Made by a program: the position numbers and the translations under genes. A model generated the notes under the pieces. It did no database searches. It saw only the letters and a program-made list of their open reading frames with translations, and was not told the origin of the DNA. From positions 2,339,169 through 2,403,168 of the forward strand of contig NZ_MU255056.1 of the NCBI RefSeq assembly GCF_000227725.2: a stretch of 64,000 bases of DNA, written 5' to 3'. The stretch's first letter is position 1; the number at the start of each line of letters is the position of its first letter. Positions 9,037 to 17,664 of this stretch are shown piece by piece. This DNA is from Thiorhodospira sibirica ATCC 700588. Lineage in GTDB: Bacteria; Pseudomonadota; Gammaproteobacteria; Ectothiorhodospirales; Ectothiorhodospiraceae.

Positions 9037-9433
9037 CCGCCTTGGGGCTGGGCGGTTTGGTCGGGCTGGCGGGCGGGGCGTCGAAGGTGCTCCAACCGTG
9101 CGGACGCTGGGTCTGCGGTAGGTCTTTTTGCGGGTCAGTGTGACGCAGCAGATACGCCTTGGCGACAAAATGCGCGGTGATCGGTGCGGTCAGGAATAAA
9201 AACAGCAAAATCAGGATTTCGTGCATGGAAATCTTGGACTCAAAGACCAGGAAATACACCATCGAGGCCAGCAGGGTACTGCCCACGCCCAAGGTGGTGG
9301 CCTTGGTGGGGGCATGCAGGCGGGTCATCAGGTCTTTGAGTTTGATCAGCCCAAAGGAGCCGACCAGCGAAAAGATCCCCCCGGCGACGATCAGCACAGA
9401 AACCAGCAGTTCAGCAAAAAAGATTTTGTCCAT
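9029..9433 (-). CDS. mnhG: Monovalent cation/H+ antiporter subunit G
   Basis: A 134-residue small membrane subunit of the Mrp/Mnh Na+(K+)/H+ antiporter. Three hydrophobic helices occupy roughly residues 5-27, 40-62 and 68-92. The motif GSFGLIKLKDLMTRLHAPTKA is typical of MnhG, where this segment joins helices 1 and 2. The C-terminal ~35 residues are a proline-rich cytosolic tail (ASPTKPPSPKADG) longer than in most homologues. It follows mnhF after 27 bp and overlaps the Nudix gene, so it is the last antiporter gene of the operon. Confidence 0.93.
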   Translation of the reverse strand: MDKIFFAELLVSVLIVAGGIFSLVGSFGLIKLKDLMTRLHAPTKATTLGVGSTLLASMVYFLVFESKISMHEILILLFLFLTAPITAHFVAKAYLLRHTDPQKDLPQTQRPHGWSTFDAPPASPTKPPSPKADG

Positions 9434-9460
9434 CAGTTAGCTCCGTGGTGTCACAAACAG

Positions 9461-9730
9461 TTATTCAATGACATCGCCGCGCAGCAAAAACTTGCAATAG
9501 GCGACGGTCGAGATAAAGCCGAACATGGCAAACAGCAGGGCTGCCTCAAAATAGACGGCGGTGGTTTCCATGATGCCATAGAGCATGATCAGGGCGATGA
9601 CGTTGATTACCATGGTATCGCCCGCCAGGACACGGTCTGTCAGCGTGGGGCCAAGCACCAGCCGCCACAGATTCAGCAAAAACGCCAAGGACAGGCAGAC
9701 AAAGCCAAACAGCAGGGCATAACCGATCAT
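9461..9730 (-). CDS. mnhF: Monovalent cation/H+ antiporter subunit F
   Basis: An 89-residue subunit with three predicted transmembrane helices. The conserved loop LVLGPTLTDRVLAGDTMVIN is the MnhF hallmark. Its start overlaps the mnhE stop by 4 bp, which argues for translational coupling in the mnhAB-C-D-E-F-G operon. The family is required for antiport but its individual function is not known. Confidence 0.93.
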   Translation of the reverse strand: MIGYALLFGFVCLSLAFLLNLWRLVLGPTLTDRVLAGDTMVINVIALIMLYGIMETTAVYFEAALLFAMFGFISTVAYCKFLLRGDVIE

Positions 9731-10242
9731 TCAAAGATCTCCTTCAAACGTGCCTCATAGCGGGTCTTGATGTGGGCCACGGCAGCGGCGGGGTCGGGGG
9801 CATCCAGACAATGCACCAGCAAGGCCCGGCCATCGGCGGATAAATCGCTGCTCACCGTGCCCGGTGTCATGGTGACGGTGCCTGCCAGCAGGGTAATCGC
9901 CTCGGGCGATTTAAGATCCAGCGGTACGCTGATCCAGCAGCTACGCAGCTTGTCCGCCCGGCGAAACAAAATCAGGTACGCTACCTGGATATTGGCAACG
10001 ACGATATCCCACATCACCACCAAGGCGTAGCTGATAAATTTGTGCAGGGATTTCAGGCGGGGGCGATCCGGCCAGAAATGGCTGCTAAGGATCGGGATCA
10101 AAATCCCCAGCACCAGCCCGACCACCAGCCCCCCCCAACTGAGGCTGTTGAGCAATAACATCCACACCACCGTCAGCGTTAGGGTTAGCAGTGGATGAGG
10201 CAGATAGCGCTTGAAAAAACCGGGTTTTGCAGGAGATGCCAT
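9727..10242 (-). CDS. mnhE: Monovalent cation/H+ antiporter subunit E
   Basis: A 171-residue membrane subunit (PF01899 type). Two N-terminal hydrophobic segments (LLTLTLTVVWMLLLNSLSWG, then VVGLVLGILIPIL) precede a region with the conserved sense LAGTVTMTPGTVSSDL and a cytoplasmic tail. The stop overlaps mnhF; the start is 3 bp from the mnhD stop. It is part of the antiporter complex; its role is structural or assembly-related in studied systems. Confidence 0.93.
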   Translation of the reverse strand: MASPAKPGFFKRYLPHPLLTLTLTVVWMLLLNSLSWGGLVVGLVLGILIPILSSHFWPDRPRLKSLHKFISYALVVMWDIVVANIQVAYLILFRRADKLRSCWISVPLDLKSPEAITLLAGTVTMTPGTVSSDLSADGRALLVHCLDAPDPAAAVAHIKTRYEARLKEIFE

Positions 10243-10245
10243 GAT

Positions 10246-11763
10246 TTACCCTCCCAAGACAGCGTGGATATAGCGTGTTGGCTCAAACAGCTGCGCGGCG
10301 GTTTGATCCAGATACAGCGCCACCGGCCCGGCAAAGGCCGTGAGTATCACCATGCAGGCCAATAATCCGCCCGTGGCCACAAAGGGCAGGGCATTGCCGA
10401 CCGGAAGGCGTCTGGCACGACGGCGCAAGGGTTGACCCGCCTCGTGAGTTTTCCAGAACACCAGACTGCCCGCCCGGGCAAAGCCAATGATGGCCAACAA
10501 TGAGGTGAACAGGATCAAGCCCCAGATCCACGCCATCAAGGTACTGTCGCGGGCGCTGTCTAAGATCAGCAACTTACCGATAAAGCCCGACAGCGGCGGC
10601 ATCCCGGTCATGGCAATTGCGCCCAGGAAAAACAGCCCGGCAATCAGGCCCATTTGTGCAAACGGGGCAGTCAGGGAGAGATGGTCTGCAACCTCCTTGC
10701 GCCGTTGTGCCACCATATCCACAATCAAAAACAGGGCCGCAGCGGCGAGAGTGGAATGCACCATATAATACAGCGCCGCCGACATCGCCGGGGCGGTGAA
10801 CAGGGCCACCGGAATCAGCAGGGTGCCCATCGAGCCAATGACCGCAAAGCTCACCATCTGCCCCAGACTACGGGCGGCCAAGACCCCGATCATGCCGACC
10901 ACCAACGTGATCAAGGCTGCTGGCATCAGCCACGCTGCCGCCAGCCAGGCAGAATCCCCGGCGCCTTCGCCAAAGGCCAGGGTATACAGGCGAATAATGG
11001 CATAAGCCCCGACCTTGGTCATGATGGCAAACAGCGCCGCCACCGGCGCGGGCGCGAGGCTATAGGTTCCCGGTAACCAGAAATGCACCGGCACCAGCGC
11101 GGCCTTAACCGCAAACACCAGCAATAACAGCAAGGCGCCGATATGCAAAATGGCCTGATCCGCTGGCGGAATATGCGGGACCTGCTGCGCCAGATCGGCC
11201 ATATTAAGCGTGCCGGTGACGCTATAAATCAGCCCCACAGCGAACAAAAACAGGGTCGATCCAGCCAGGTTAATCACCACATATTGCACCCCGGCCTTAA
11301 GCCGCATCGCACCGCCGGCATGCACCATCAGGCCATAGGAGGCAATCAGCAACACCTCAAAAAACACAAAGAGATTGAAGAAGTCGCCGGTCAGAAAGGC
11401 CCCGTTCAGGCCCATCAGCAAAAACAAAAACAGCGCGTGAAAATGGCGGCCGCGCCGGTCCCAGCCGGCAATGGCATGGAGCAGCACAAACAGCGCCAGC
11501 ACCGAGGTCAGCAAGAGCATCAAAGCCGACAGACGATCCAGCACCAGGGTAATCCCAAAGGGCGCCGGCCAGTTGCCCAGGGCATAGGTATGGGTGTGGC
11601 CGTCACTGGCCTTAAATACCAGCAACACCGACAACAGCACCAAGGCCACCGTGGTGGCTACGGAAAACACCCGCGCCAGCACAATGTCCTGACGCATCCC
11701 CATGGCAATCAGCGGCGCGGCAATCGCGGGAATGATCACCGGCATCACAATCCAGTGTTGCAT
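10246..11763 (-). CDS. mnhD: Monovalent cation/H+ antiporter subunit D
   Basis: A 505-residue, ~14-helix NuoN/NuoM-like proton-translocating subunit. Conserved charged and histidine positions are visible around LIASYGLMVHAGG, FAVKAALVPVHFWLPGTYS (the key lysine and HFWLP segment of antiporter-like subunits) and SGFIGKLLIL. With subunit A it forms the ion path of the complex. Its ATG shares one base with the mnhC stop (TGATG), indicating coupled translation. The length is normal for the family. Confidence 0.95.
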   Translation of the reverse strand: MQHWIVMPVIIPAIAAPLIAMGMRQDIVLARVFSVATTVALVLLSVLLVFKASDGHTHTYALGNWPAPFGITLVLDRLSALMLLLTSVLALFVLLHAIAGWDRRGRHFHALFLFLLMGLNGAFLTGDFFNLFVFFEVLLIASYGLMVHAGGAMRLKAGVQYVVINLAGSTLFLFAVGLIYSVTGTLNMADLAQQVPHIPPADQAILHIGALLLLLVFAVKAALVPVHFWLPGTYSLAPAPVAALFAIMTKVGAYAIIRLYTLAFGEGAGDSAWLAAAWLMPAALITLVVGMIGVLAARSLGQMVSFAVIGSMGTLLIPVALFTAPAMSAALYYMVHSTLAAAALFLIVDMVAQRRKEVADHLSLTAPFAQMGLIAGLFFLGAIAMTGMPPLSGFIGKLLILDSARDSTLMAWIWGLILFTSLLAIIGFARAGSLVFWKTHEAGQPLRRRARRLPVGNALPFVATGGLLACMVILTAFAGPVALYLDQTAAQLFEPTRYIHAVLGG

Positions 11764-12113
11764 CAGTGGGGGCCTCCCTTGAGGTCGCCATCGGTGGCGA
11801 TATCCACATGATCAGAATCGCTTTCCAGATAGGCCCGCAACGCCAGCACCACCAGCAAGGCGGTCATCCCGAAAGAGATCACAATGGCCGTGAGCACCAG
11901 GGCCTGGGGCAAGGGATCACTGTAACCGGGGCTGGTGGCGGTGATCACCGGCGGCATGTTTATCGCCAGACGGCCCATCGCAAATAAAAACACATTCACC
12001 GCATAGGTCAGCAGCGCCAGCCCCAAGACCACCGGAAAGGTGCGCGCCCGTAACAGAAGATATACACCCGCCGCAGTGAGCAGACCCACCGTGCTGGCTA
12101 CCAGAAATTCCAT
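11763..12113 (-). CDS. mnhC: Monovalent cation/H+ antiporter subunit C
   Basis: A 116-residue NuoK-like subunit with three transmembrane helices. The motif DPLPQALVLTAIVISFG is the MnhC/NuoK signature. It lies between the fused mnhAB (51-bp gap) and mnhD (one-base overlap). Confidence 0.94.
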   Translation of the reverse strand: MEFLVASTVGLLTAAGVYLLLRARTFPVVLGLALLTYAVNVFLFAMGRLAINMPPVITATSPGYSDPLPQALVLTAIVISFGMTALLVVLALRAYLESDSDHVDIATDGDLKGGPH

Positions 12114-12164
12114 AGCTGTCCTCGTCGTAAACTTAAGCCAAAATGGGTAAAACCGGGACCCCGG

Positions 12165-15005
12165 TTAATTTTTTGTATTCTCCAGGGGATTGACATCCAT
12201 AGGCTGCTCATTGATCTGCTGATGCTGGGCGCGGCGCCCGATGCGCGACAGATTCGCCAGGGTCAGCATCACAGCCCCCACCACGGTCAAAAACACCCCG
12301 GTATCAAAGGCAATGGCGCTGGCCAGTTCAAATTTGCCAACCAGTGGCCAGGTGAAATATTCAAAGGCGCTGGTGAGGAACGGATGCCCGGCAATCCAGG
12401 AGCCAATGCCGGTGGCAGCGGCGATTAAAATCCCCGCGCCCACCATGCCGTGATAATCCACACGCATCCGCTTGGCGGTCCAGCCAAAGCCGCTGGCCAT
12501 GTATTGCATGATCAGGGCAATGGCCACCACCAGCCCGGCAATAAAGCCACCGCCGGGGACGTTATGCCCGCGCAGGAAGATATAGGCCCCGACCAGCAGC
12601 GCCAGCGGCAACATCACCCGCGTGGCCACCACCAGCATCATCGGATGGCGATTCATGGAGCGTTGCTCAGTACTCACCCAGGCATCCAGCTTGCGCCCGA
12701 CCTCGCCGCGCAATGCCCCGTCCAGCAAGGCAAAAATGGCCAGCGCGGCAATCCCCAGCACGATGATCTCACCGAAGGTATCAAAGCCGCGAAAATCTAC
12801 CAGGATCACATTGACCACATTGGTGCCGCCGCCACCGGGCAGGGATTGTTCCAGATAAAAATCCGAGAGGGTGACAAAATCGCGCGTCATGGCCGCAAAG
12901 GCTATCGCCCCCACGCCAAGACCGGCCACCACCGCCAGCACCCCATCACGCACCTTGCGCACGCTCATGCTCTCCGCCGGGGTATGCTTGGGCAAGAAAT
13001 TCAGCGCCAGCAGCAGCAAAACAACCGTGACCACCTCTACCGAGATCTGGGTCAGCGCGAGATCCGGCGCTGACAGATAGACAAAGCCGATAGAGACAAT
13101 CAGGCCGATCACCCCGACGGTAATCAGCGCCAAAAGGCGATCCCGATGCAAAGCCATCAGCGCCGCACAGCCACCGATCAACAACAGCCAGCCGACGATG
13201 GCCACCGGCGCGGCAGGCAGCATGGCGCGGTTCCCGGCCTCATGCGAACTCAGCCAGAAGGTGACATAACCGATGACCACACAGGCCCCGATAAACCAGG
13301 CCAGATAACGCTGCAACGAGCCGTTATGCAGGCGATAGGTCAATGCGCTGCTCACCGCCACCGCCCCGGTCAGGGTGCGGTCAAACAGGGCTTTGGCCTG
13401 TGGATGCGGGCCTTTTTGCCAGGCAGCGCGCACCTGCGTATAACGCCACAGAATCACGATCCCAAGCCCCAGCGCCACCGCCGACATGAATAACGCCGGG
13501 GTCAAACCGTGCCAGATGGACAGATAATAATCCGGCAATGGCCCACCGATCACCGCCCCGGCACTGGCCGCCACCAGCGGCCCGGCGAAGGTCTGCGGAA
13601 ACAGGCCGATAAGCATCACCAGGCCCACCAGAAAGGCTGGCGGCAGCCACATGCCCATAGGGGGATCATGCGGGGTGCTGGGATAATGTTCGCGCACCGG
13701 GCCAAAAAAGACCTGCGTGATATAACGCAGCGAATAGGCCACTGACAGCATCGCCCCGGCAGTCGCCAGCAGCGGAATCAGCCACGCCTGCCCGGCCCAG
13801 ACGGTATGCGCTGCCTCTTCAAGCATCATCTCCTTGGACAAAAAGCCATTGAGCAGCGGAATCCCCGCCATTGAGGCCGCCGCGATGGTCGCCAGGGTAG
13901 CGGTAATCGGCATCAGCATCACCAGCCCGCCCAGATGCTTGATATCCCGCGAGCCGACCTCGTGATCAACAATCCCCGCGCTCATAAACAAGGCCGCCTT
14001 AAAGGTGGCGTGATTGATAATATGAAACACCGCCGCCACCGCCGCCAACGGCGTTCCAAAGCCCAGCAGCATGGTAACCAAGCCCAGATGGCTGACGGTG
14101 GAATAGGCCAGTAGCGCCTTGAGATCATCCTTAAACAGCGCGATATACGCCGCCACCACCATCGTGATCAGACCGGTGGTGGTCACCAGATAAAACCAGA
14201 TCTCGGTGCCTGCCAGCACCGGCCACAGCCGCGCCAGCAAAAAAATCCCGGCCTTGACCATGGTCGCCGAGTGCAGATAGGCCGACACCGGCGTGGGGGC
14301 AGCCATGGCATGAGGTAACCAGAAATGCAGGGGAAATTGCGCCGATTTGGCAAAAGCGCCGATTAAAATCAGCAACAGCGCCGGGACATACAGCGGTGAA
14401 GCCTGAATCAGCTCCTTGTGTTGCAGGATCACGCTTAAATCATAAGAACCGACAATCTGCCCGAGTAACAGCGCCCCGGCAATCATCGCCAGGCCCCCGC
14501 CACCGGTCACTGCCAGCGCCATACGCGCCCCCTGGCGGCCCTCGGGGAGGTGTTTCCAGTAGCCGATCAGCAAAAACGACGACAGACTGGTCAGCTCCCA
14601 GAAAATCAGCAACATTAAAATATTATCAGAGAGTACAATGCCCACCATCGCGCCCTGAAACAGCAGCAGATAGGTGAAAAACGTCCCCATCGGGTCTTCC
14701 TTGGCCAGATAAAAGCGGGCATAAATGATGATCAACAGCCCGATGCCCAGAATCAGACTGGCAAACAACAGCCCCAGACCATCAAGAAAGAAGTTGGCAT
14801 TCAAACCCAGTCCGGGCAACCAATCCCAGCCGACCTGCACGACTTCACCGCGCAACACCGCCGGGACATGCGTCATCAGCAGCGCAAAAGCTAAAATAGT
14901 GACCGAGGCCGTAGCGATGGTACAGGCATTACGGCCCGTGCGAATCATCAGCGCAGGCAACACTGCACCGATGAACGGCAGCATGACAATTAAAACGAGG
15001 CTCAT
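12165..15005 (-). CDS. mnhA: Fused monovalent cation/H+ antiporter subunits A and B
   Basis: A 946-residue protein and first gene of the antiporter operon. Residues ~1-500 are the NuoL-like A subunit (PMGTFFTYLLLFQGAMVG, LPHAMAAPTPVSAYLHSATM with the conserved lysine and histidine positions). Residues ~600-770 carry the extra C-terminal A domain, including VNVILVDFRGFDTFGEI. Residues ~790-930 are a complete MnhB-like domain (RGHNVPGGGFIAGLV). A-B fusion is characteristic of group-2 (Pha-type) Mrp systems. The complex exchanges cytoplasmic Na+ or K+ for H+ and commonly supports pH and salt tolerance. The ATG at 15005 is followed by an obvious hydrophobic helix. No dedicated regulator is seen upstream. 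Confidence 0.95.
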   Translation of the reverse strand: MSLVLIVMLPFIGAVLPALMIRTGRNACTIATASVTILAFALLMTHVPAVLRGEVVQVGWDWLPGLGLNANFFLDGLGLLFASLILGIGLLIIIYARFYLAKEDPMGTFFTYLLLFQGAMVGIVLSDNILMLLIFWELTSLSSFLLIGYWKHLPEGRQGARMALAVTGGGGLAMIAGALLLGQIVGSYDLSVILQHKELIQASPLYVPALLLILIGAFAKSAQFPLHFWLPHAMAAPTPVSAYLHSATMVKAGIFLLARLWPVLAGTEIWFYLVTTTGLITMVVAAYIALFKDDLKALLAYSTVSHLGLVTMLLGFGTPLAAVAAVFHIINHATFKAALFMSAGIVDHEVGSRDIKHLGGLVMLMPITATLATIAAASMAGIPLLNGFLSKEMMLEEAAHTVWAGQAWLIPLLATAGAMLSVAYSLRYITQVFFGPVREHYPSTPHDPPMGMWLPPAFLVGLVMLIGLFPQTFAGPLVAASAGAVIGGPLPDYYLSIWHGLTPALFMSAVALGLGIVILWRYTQVRAAWQKGPHPQAKALFDRTLTGAVAVSSALTYRLHNGSLQRYLAWFIGACVVIGYVTFWLSSHEAGNRAMLPAAPVAIVGWLLLIGGCAALMALHRDRLLALITVGVIGLIVSIGFVYLSAPDLALTQISVEVVTVVLLLLALNFLPKHTPAESMSVRKVRDGVLAVVAGLGVGAIAFAAMTRDFVTLSDFYLEQSLPGGGGTNVVNVILVDFRGFDTFGEIIVLGIAALAIFALLDGALRGEVGRKLDAWVSTEQRSMNRHPMMLVVATRVMLPLALLVGAYIFLRGHNVPGGGFIAGLVVAIALIMQYMASGFGWTAKRMRVDYHGMVGAGILIAAATGIGSWIAGHPFLTSAFEYFTWPLVGKFELASAIAFDTGVFLTVVGAVMLTLANLSRIGRRAQHQQINEQPMDVNPLENTKN

Positions 15006-15310
15006 GGTGTCTTAAAATTCCTGATCAAGCGTCGCGGCGGCTTCCCGCTGTCGCACGTACATTTCAAAGATGTATGAATCTTGCAGCGCGTAATCCTACA
15101 CCAAAGCCGCACAAGCGTCTAAACCTTTGGGATATGCAAAAACGTGGCGACACCTTCCAGGTGTCGCTCTGGAAGCGCGGAGCACCCGCTCCGCGCCATG
15201 GAACGTCGCTCTCCAGAGCGGCTTTATCAAATGACTCATGAGCAAAGACCTTAGCGCTAAAACACCGCCAAACATGGCGGGAAACATGCGTGATACGGAG
15301 CATATATTGA
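15006..15310. other. Divergent intergenic region between mnhAB and ribE with palindromic repeats
   Basis: Both flanking genes are transcribed outward from this region. The middle (15158-15224) is a string of three hairpins: GCGACACC/GGTGTCGC, GCGCGGAGC-ACCC-GCTCCGCGC, and a GTCGCTCTCCAGAGCGGC stem. The last is preceded by CATGGAACG, a phrase found again at 30365. I looked for an FMN riboswitch before ribE and did not find its conserved segments. No convincing gene is present. Confidence 0.6.
15158..15224. repeat. Dispersed intergenic palindrome cluster (GGAGC-type)
   Basis: Three consecutive stem-loops as described for the surrounding region. The third, with its preceding CATGGAACG, matches 30365-30394 (CATGGAACGCCGCTTACCAGAGCGGC), which shows a repeat family and not a chance palindrome. 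Confidence 0.65.
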
Positions 15311-15967
15311 ATGTTTACCGGCATCATTGAAGCGGTCGGCGAGCTGGCCGCCATTACCTGGCAGGGGAGCGATGCCCGGCTGCACATCCGCAGCCGCCAG
15401 CTTGACCTAAACGATGTGCGCCTGGGCGATAGTATTGCCGTCAACGGCGTTTGTCTGACGGTGGTGACGTTGCACGCGGATGGCTTTATCGCCGATGCCT
15501 CACGCGAAACCCTCACCCTGACCACCCTGGGGCGGCTTCCCTTGCAAAGCCCGCTGAATCTGGAAAAGGCCCTGACGCCGACCACCCGCCTGGGCGGTCA
15601 TCTGGTCAGCGGTCATGTCGATGGCATTGCCAAAATCCGCAGCCGCAAAGACGATGGGCGCTCGCTGCACCTGGAACTGGAAGCCCCCCCCGCACTGGCG
15701 CATTACATCGCTCCCAAAGGCTCGGTGTGTCTGGATGGCACCAGCCTGACGGTAAACCGCGTCAACGCGCATTACTTCACCGTCAACATCGTTCCGCACA
15801 CCCAGACGGGCACCATCATCCCCGGCTATCGCATCGGCACCGAGGTCAATCTGGAGGTGGATCTGATTGCCCGTTATCTGGAGCGCCTGCTGCAAGGCCA
15901 GCAGCCCGCCCCACACAAAGACATCAGCACTGCCTTTCTTGCCGCACACGGCTTTTTCAAAACATAA
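15311..15967 (+). CDS. ribE: Riboflavin synthase, alpha chain
   Basis: A 218-residue enzyme that dismutates two 6,7-dimethyl-8-ribityllumazine molecules to riboflavin. It has the characteristic N-terminus [12 protein letters not shown] and two homologous barrels (residues ~1-95 and ~98-190), each with the lumazine-binding pattern: [12 protein letters not shown] in the first, [10 protein letters not shown] in the second, and [11 protein letters not shown] at the junction. The gene precedes ribBX by 8 bp, forming a two-gene riboflavin operon. The start codon is fixed by the conserved MFTG. A known E. coli name for this enzyme is ribC. Confidence 0.96.
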   Translation: MFTGIIEAVGELAAITWQGSDARLHIRSRQLDLNDVRLGDSIAVNGVCLTVVTLHADGFIADASRETLTLTTLGRLPLQSPLNLEKALTPTTRLGGHLVSGHVDGIAKIRSRKDDGRSLHLELEAPPALAHYIAPKGSVCLDGTSLTVNRVNAHYFTVNIVPHTQTGTIIPGYRIGTEVNLEVDLIARYLERLLQGQQPAPHKDISTAFLAAHGFFKT

Positions 15968-15975
15968 GGAATGAC

Positions 15976-17097
15976 ATGACATTTAATACAACCGAAGAGA
16001 TTCTTGCAGAACTGCGCGCCGGGCGTATGGTCATCATCGTCGATGATGAAGACCGCGAAAACGAAGGCGACTTGCTCATGGTCGCCTCGCAGGTACGCCC
16101 TGAAGACATCAACTTCATGGCCAAATATGGCCGGGGATTGATCTGTCTCACCCTCACCCAGGAGCGCTGCCGCCAGTTACGCCTGCCGCTGATGGTGGGC
16201 GACACCAATGCCAAGCATGCCACCAACTTCACCGTCTCCATCGAGGCCGCCGAAGGCGTCACCACCGGCATCTCCGCCTACGACCGCGCCCATACGGTGC
16301 GCACCGCCGTAGCCCCGGCGGCCCAACCCGCCGATCTCATCCAGCCGGGGCACATCTTTCCACTGATGGCCCAGCCCGGCGGCGTCTTGGTGCGTGCTGG
16401 CCATACGGAAGCGGGCTGCGATTACGCCCGCCTCGCCGGCTTTGAACCCGCCGCTGTCATCGTGGAAATCCTCAACGAAGACGGCAGCATGGCGCGCCGC
16501 GATGACCTCGAACAGTTTGCAGCGCAACATGGTCTGAAAATGGGCACCATCGAAGACCTCATCCGTTACCGCATCGAAAATGAAAAAACCGTCGAGCGCG
16601 TGGCCCACACCCCCTTTCCCACAGAGTTCGGCCGGTTTGAACTCTACGCCTACAGCGACAGCATCGACAAAGGGCTGCATTTTGCCCTGGTCAAAGGCGA
16701 AGTTGACTCCAGCGCGCCCACGCTGGTGCGGGTACATCTGGAACATACCCTGTGCGACACCCTCAACTACCACGGCATCGAATGCGGCTGGCCCCTGCGC
16801 GATGCCATGCGCCTGATTGCCGAACAAGGCCAAGGCGTTGCCGTGGTCATCTGCAAAACAGAACCCCCGCGCGAGATCATTTTAAAATTACGCGAAATGG
16901 CCCTACGCCAAGGCGAAGCCACCCCAGAATCAAATGACTCCGCCCGCCACGCCGACCTTCGCACCCACGGCATCGGCGCACAAATCCTTGCCGACCTCGG
17001 CGTCCATCAAATGCGCCTGCTATCCGCCCCCAAACGCTTCCACAGCCTCGGCGGCTTCGGTCTCGAAGTCGTCGAATACATCACCGGCCGCAGCTAA
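15976..17097 (+). CDS. ribB: 3,4-dihydroxy-2-butanone-4-phosphate synthase with degenerate GTP cyclohydrolase II domain (RibBX type)
   Basis: A 373-residue hybrid. Residues 1-~205 are an intact DHBP synthase, making the four-carbon unit of riboflavin from ribulose 5-phosphate: [11 protein letters not shown] for substrate and metal, [11 protein letters not shown], and [16 protein letters not shown]. The rest resembles GTP cyclohydrolase II but the zinc-binding cysteine cluster (normally like SLRCDCG) is missing; the aligned stretch reads [14 protein letters not shown]. The C-terminal half is therefore probably not a cyclohydrolase. Such RibBX hybrids are known in gammaproteobacteria, with a separate ribA elsewhere. 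The start is ATG 15976; an ATG five bases earlier meets a stop at once. Confidence 0.93.
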   Translation: MTFNTTEEILAELRAGRMVIIVDDEDRENEGDLLMVASQVRPEDINFMAKYGRGLICLTLTQERCRQLRLPLMVGDTNAKHATNFTVSIEAAEGVTTGISAYDRAHTVRTAVAPAAQPADLIQPGHIFPLMAQPGGVLVRAGHTEAGCDYARLAGFEPAAVIVEILNEDGSMARRDDLEQFAAQHGLKMGTIEDLIRYRIENEKTVERVAHTPFPTEFGRFELYAYSDSIDKGLHFALVKGEVDSSAPTLVRVHLEHTLCDTLNYHGIECGWPLRDAMRLIAEQGQGVAVVICKTEPPREIILKLREMALRQGEATPESNDSARHADLRTHGIGAQILADLGVHQMRLLSAPKRFHSLGGFGLEVVEYITGRS

Positions 17098-17345
17098 TCA
17101 TGGGAGCGCGTAGCCCCCTGGGAACGCGCAGCACCCGCTGCGCATAGTCATTAAACCCCACGAGGCCTACGGCCTCGTTGCGGAGCGGGTGCTCCACACT
17201 CCCACCCAACACTTGTCCAAGTCCTGATCATAATCAAGAAAAAACATATTTTTAATTGTCACGCGAAAATTTACAGGCATTATATGTTATAGCTTTTAGC
17301 TATAAGCGTTTAACTTTAAAATATAAGAAAACTTTGAAGGAGTTC
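17098..17345. other. Intergenic region: palindromic repeats then AT-rich promoter-like segment
   Basis: 17101-17210 carries GGAGCGC/GCGCAGC-type palindromes of the dispersed family. 17221-17340 is strikingly AT-rich compared with its surroundings. It contains a perfect 8-bp dyad TTATAGCT-TTT-AGCTATAA (17287-17305) and ends in a strong SD (GAAGGAG) before ATG 17346. It looks like the promoter and start of a gene whose body is now lost to the transposon beside it. Confidence 0.5.
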
Positions 17346-17381
17346 ATGGATGAACGACGACCCCCCAGCCCGGATGCGTAG
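17346..17381 (+). pseudogene. Orphan translation start of a destroyed gene
   Basis: The strong SD GAAGGAG (17336-17342) precedes ATG 17346, but the frame (MDERRPPSPDA) stops after 11 codons as it enters transposon-like sequence. The most economical reading is a gene interrupted or deleted by the TnpB element; its identity is unknown. It cannot be tied to the mtrB/pioB stump on the other side of the element from sequence alone. Confidence 0.3.
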
Positions 17382-17408
17382 CTTGCGGAGCAGAGGGCGC
17401 GAGGGCTA

Positions 17409-17615
17409 TCAAGGGTTGTCCGCCCCACCCTCCTTCGAGCGCAGCGAGCCTCTTCGGCGCAGTTCTTCGACACGCTGTCGGGCTAAATGCTTGAGCCAGG
17501 TGCCGAGTGATTTTTTCCCATCGGCTAACACGGCTTCGCGAAACAGCGCTTTCTCTTCTGGTGATAGCCGGAGGCACGTTGCTGGATGGCTCTTGATGGT
17601 AGAAAGGTCTTTCAT
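17409..17615 (-). CDS. Small DNA-binding-like protein divergent from tnpB
   Basis: A 68-residue basic protein (starts MKDLSTIKSHPATCLRLS). The centre, CLRLSPEEKALFREAVLADG, has the strand-then-helices pattern of ribbon-helix-helix repressors, followed by an arginine-rich tail. It is divergent from tnpB: its ATG at 17615 lies immediately beside a 33-bp palindrome (17618-17650) that covers the tnpB promoter. A longer frame from 17666 would read through that palindrome and is less likely; AAGGGG serves as SD for 17615. I infer that it represses itself and tnpB. I do not recognise the family firmly, and small genes next to tnpB can also be passengers. Confidence 0.55.
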   Translation of the reverse strand: MKDLSTIKSHPATCLRLSPEEKALFREAVLADGKKSLGTWLKHLARQRVEELRRRGSLRSKEGGADNP

Positions 17616-17617
17616 GA

Positions 17618-17650
17618 AGTATGCACCCCTTGACATTGACGGTGCATACT
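17618..17650. promoter_or_regulatory. 33-bp operator-like palindrome between tnpB and its divergent neighbour
   Basis: Perfect 10-bp arms AGTATGCACC (17618-17627) and GGTGCATACT (17641-17650) are separated by 13 bp. The arrangement between two divergent genes, one encoding a ribbon-helix-helix-like protein, is typical of an autoregulatory operator. Confidence 0.65.
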
Positions 17651-17657
17651 CTATCAT
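17630..17657 (+). promoter_or_regulatory. tnpB promoter, probably leaderless
   Basis: Perfect -35 TTGACA (17630-17635), 16-bp spacer, -10 TATCAT (17652-17657). The predicted start of transcription is at about 17664, and the tnpB ATG is at 17665, so the mRNA would be leaderless. The right palindrome arm lies in the spacer, so repressor binding would exclude RNA polymerase. Confidence 0.6.
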
Positions 17658-17664
17658 ATCCCCC

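Noticed and set aside
15006-15310. FMN riboswitch upstream of ribE
   Set aside because: None of the conserved RFN segments is present on the plus strand.
15064-15585. 173-codon minus-strand frame
   Set aside because: Antisense to ribE over most of its length, with a composition typical of a shadow frame.
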